Origin: a virus
Length of the DNA: 30,154 nucleotides
Direction: 5' to 3' (one strand)
Virus record (IMG/VR): IMGVR_UViG_3300021962_000442
Location: 1-30,154 of that record
This document shows positions 27,740 through 30,154 of the stretch, piece by piece (the stretch's first letter is position 1; each line of letters starts with the position of its first letter). A model generated the notes under the pieces. It ran no database searches and was not told the DNA's origin. It was given only the letters and a program-made list of their open reading frames with translations. A program made the position numbers and the translations under genes.

Positions 27740-30154
27740 ATGGATAAAAAAATATCTCAACTACCCCAATATGTTGGTAACCCGGCAGCATCTTGGATTG
27801 TAATGAATAATTCGGGTGAAACAGAAACTTTTAAAGTTTTACGAGAGGATTGGATTGCTGGCTCGGGCACATCGGGCACATCCGGCTCCTCAGGAACTTC
27901 GGGTTCATCAGGTACTAGTGGAGCATCTGGCTCGGCAGGTACATCGGGTTCATCAGGCACCTCTGGCTCGTCAGGTACTAGTGGAGCATCTGGCTCGGCA
28001 GGTACATCAGGGTCAAGTGGTACATCAGGGTCAAGTGGTACATCGGGCTCAAGTGGTACATCAGGCTCGTCTGGTACAAGCGGCTCCTCCGGTGCGGCAG
28101 GTGCGCCAGGAACATCGGGAAGTTCAGGTTCATCAGGCACATCGGGTTCATCGGGTACTAGTGGTGATGCTTTCTTTGTTGAATCAAATACTTTGGGTGG
28201 AAACTCATTTGTAAATGATTGGTATTTGACTACCGATACAAATGGTGATTACCAGTTTATTTTAGGAGGAACAGCGAACGCAATCACGGCATCATCTGAC
28301 AGGCTAGCGATTATCAACTCCCAAGGCTCAACTATCAACACGGGAACTGTGGGTGATACGAGAACCATTGTAGGTGCGAAAAATAGTCAGGTTAGAGGTG
28401 ATGCTGTTGGGGCTGGTATCTATGGTGGTATAAACCATACCGTATTCGCTGGTGATGGTTCAAACATCTATGGTGGTCAAAATAACCAAATCAACGGAGG
28501 TCAAAACCAAAGTGTTGTGGGTGGTAATAATAACTCAATAAATAACGGTGGTTCAAACTTTGTAGGTGGTAGTGATTCGAATACTCTCAACGCAGGATTT
28601 AAGGTAGGACTTATTGGTGCTGAAGCGACACAAGTAAGCGGAGACCAAAGATTTTTATTTGTAGGTGCGTCCTACGCATCACAGTTCCAAAACCCTGGAC
28701 AACAAAATGCTGTTATCGCATCAGCATCCGCACAAATGACGGGTGGAAACTACCTTTACCGTTCAGGTCTTATTGGTACTGATAATAGTAATATTCAAAC
28801 TACGGGAGATAATGGTATGAGAAACTGGGTTATTGGTTCAAATAACTCAACCATTTACTCAAATGATACTTGGGATGAAAACCTTATCGCATCAAGTGAA
28901 GGTGGTTTGATTTCAGGTACAACAAATGGTACAATGTTAGGGTCATATAACTCAACCCTCAAGGGTGGTGAAAGAGGATTAGTATTAAACTCATTCCAAA
29001 GTGAGATAAATAGTACTTTTACGGGTAATACTCAAAACACTATTATTGGTGGATATAACTCATCCATCACAGGTTATACGGATATGAATACCCTACAAAA
29101 CTCACTCAACTCACATATTTACCAATCAGGTTCTGGTGGTGATTTTGATAGTAACCATATCTCAAACTCTGAAAGTGTTTATATTGAGTCATTCTCAGGT
29201 GCGAAAAATAGAATACAAAGTTCTACTAACTCAAATATTACTAGTAGTAATGATGGGCAGTATAATATGATTTCAAACTCATATAATGCGATTATTGAAA
29301 CAACCGCAGGCTCCCAAAGTCACAATACCATTATAGGTTCTTTAAATTCGGTTGTTGTAGGTACAACAGCGAATGACCACAACACTATTATCGGTTCAAG
29401 TTCAGCAACTATAAGTGGAACTACGGGTGATAGAAATACTATGATTGGAACTCACAACTCAAATATCAAAACTACATCGGGTGGGTATAATACAATCATC
29501 GGTGGTGGTACTAACACCATAGAGGCACAAGGGTCAAACTATAACATTATTATTGGTCAGAATCACCAGATTACAGGAACAAGCAGTACAAACTATAACA
29601 CCATTGTTGGTGGTTATGGTTCTTGGATACACGGGACAACAAGTGATTATAACTCCACCTTTGGAGGTAAATATGCGACTATCACTGGTACATCAGGAAA
29701 CTATAATACTGTTATAGGAGGTGAAAGTGCGTATCTGTTTGATGGAGGAAACTCAATGAATATTGGTTCAAAGAATAGTACAATCCAAAATGGTATTTTG
29801 ACTATCGCTCTTGGATTATCAGGTAGGACTATTACAGCACCAGAAACCAAAACCGTTTATATGGAGAACACTTATGTTTACGGACATGAGATACATCCAA
29901 ATACCGTTACTGCGGATGTTGGTGGTGTAGAGTATTTTGATGCGAATAACGGGATGGTACAATATTGTTCCGTCGCAGCAGGTAACCTCAACCTTGAATT
30001 CCAAAATGTGAAAAATGGTGAGATGTATAGATGGGTTATAGACAACCAAACTGGTTCGTCATCATCACTCAACTCCATAACCGTCCCTGTAGGTTTTACC
30101 GCAGTACAAGATATCGCAACTCCAACCTTCGCAACTGGTATCCATACTTTTACA
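27740..30154 (+). CDS. Tail fibre: GTSG-repeat shaft and beta-roll head domain, runs off the edge
   Basis: The gene begins MDKKISQLPQYVGNPAASWI, a short attachment segment. Residues about 41-141 are a low-complexity Gly-Thr-Ser-Gly / Gly-Ser-Ser-Gly shaft. From about 175 to 690, units with NTIIGG / NSxI / NxIxG patterns repeat many times, resembling the left-handed beta-roll heads of YadA-type trimeric adhesins and related phage fibres. No stop occurs before the window end. Across the terminal overlap it continues at position 1 and stops at 174, for 819 residues in total. Host recognition is the probable role. Trimerisation is inferred from repeat type. Confidence 0.85.
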   Translation, partial: MDKKISQLPQYVGNPAASWIVMNNSGETETFKVLREDWIAGSGTSGTSGSSGTSGSSGTSGASGSAGTSGSSGTSGSSGTSGASGSAGTSGSSGTSGSSGTSGSSGTSGSSGTSGSSGAAGAPGTSGSSGSSGTSGSSGTSGDAFFVESNTLGGNSFVNDWYLTTDTNGDYQFILGGTANAITASSDRLAIINSQGSTINTGTVGDTRTIVGAKNSQVRGDAVGAGIYGGINHTVFAGDGSNIYGGQNNQINGGQNQSVVGGNNNSINNGGSNFVGGSDSNTLNAGFKVGLIGAEATQVSGDQRFLFVGASYASQFQNPGQQNAVIASASAQMTGGNYLYRSGLIGTDNSNIQTTGDNGMRNWVIGSNNSTIYSNDTWDENLIASSEGGLISGTTNGTMLGSYNSTLKGGERGLVLNSFQSEINSTFTGNTQNTIIGGYNSSITGYTDMNTLQNSLNSHIYQSGSGGDFDSNHISNSESVYIESFSGAKNRIQSSTNSNITSSNDGQYNMISNSYNAIIETTAGSQSHNTIIGSLNSVVVGTTANDHNTIIGSSSATISGTTGDRNTMIGTHNSNIKTTSGGYNTIIGGGTNTIEAQGSNYNIIIGQNHQITGTSSTNYNTIVGGYGSWIHGTTSDYNSTFGGKYATITGTSGNYNTVIGGESAYLFDGGNSMNIGSKNSTIQNGILTIALGLSGRTITAPETKTVYMENTYVYGHEIHPNTVTADVGGVEYFDANNGMVQYCSVAAGNLNLEFQNVKNGEMYRWVIDNQTGSSSSLNSITVPVGFTAVQDIATPTFATGIHTFT
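27858..28164 (+). repeat. GTSG/GSSG-coding tandem repeat region
   Basis: About 300 bases of degenerate 9- and 18-base repeats coding Gly-x-Ser-Gly triplets. It includes one exact 38-base duplication (27908-27945 and 27971-28008), showing recent expansion by slippage or recombination. Long open frames seen on the other two + frames or on the opposite strand here are artefacts of this composition. Confidence 0.9.
30026..30154. repeat. Right copy of terminal overlap
   Basis: The sequence matches 1-130 with one T fewer in the final T-run (four instead of five). It lies inside the fibre coding frame. If the four-T version were correct, the frame would shift 5 bases before the window end and the C-terminus seen at 1-174 would be lost, so the left copy is probably the right reading. 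Confidence 0.93.

Noticed and set aside
27757-28140. Long open frame on the minus strand rich in Pro, Glu and Asp, and a + frame rich in Val, His and Gln (27816-28214)
   Set aside because: Both are alternative readings of the GTSG-coding repeat. Low-complexity DNA without stops in one frame stays open in the others. The + frame from 27740 has the proper start and continues through the whole fibre.
27858-28164. CRISPR-like array
   Set aside because: The repeats are continuous coding units of 9 or 18 bases with no unique spacers and remain in one open frame.

Overview
The window looks like one complete, circularly assembled genome of a small tailed phage (siphovirus-like, about 30.0 kb) whose host is probably a member of the Bacteroidota. 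Positions 1-130 and 30026-30154 are the same sequence apart from one T in a homopolymer. The tail-fibre gene that runs off the right edge continues in frame at position 1 and stops at 174, so the repeat unit is about 30,025 bp. Host evidence is indirect. Several gene starts have TTTG-N19/20-TAnnTTTG-type promoters, typical of Bacteroidota. Leaders are A-rich and lack Shine-Dalgarno sequences. Many virion proteins resemble families I know from phages of Bacteroidota.

There are two transcription units. A rightward unit starts near 22.0 kb and runs through the window end and origin to 17.55 kb. A leftward unit of small genes runs from 21.67 to 17.6 kb. They diverge from a 520-bp control region (21666-22207) and converge on a hairpin terminator at 17549-17577.

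Rightward unit in order: two small genes; a first terminase-small-subunit-like gene; a DNA-modification cluster (Dam-like methyltransferase, ParB-like protein, Mom-family protein); a second terminase small subunit and the large terminase; tail assembly chaperones with a probable -1 frameshift; a tail-terminator-like protein; a GTSG-repeat/beta-roll fibre (wrapping the origin); an HK97-gp10-like neck protein; three distal-tail/baseplate proteins; the tape measure; a very large XkdF-like maturation protease with an embedded HAD-like domain; scaffold; major capsid; tail tube; three further virion proteins, two of them with P/T-rich linkers; a holin-like membrane peptide; portal; and a DUF6712-type connector. 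Head and tail modules are in an unusual order.

The leftward unit encodes 14 proteins, mostly under 110 residues and mostly unrecognised. Among them are two paralogous zinc-ribbon proteins and an HTH-like protein. Three of its genes share a duplicated upstream module.

Other features: a tRNA-Gly(TCC)-like element antisense to the 3' end of the mom-like gene, and a probable short structured RNA ending in a strong terminator just before the rightward genes. I recognise no integrase, DNA polymerase, helicase, primase or endolysin.
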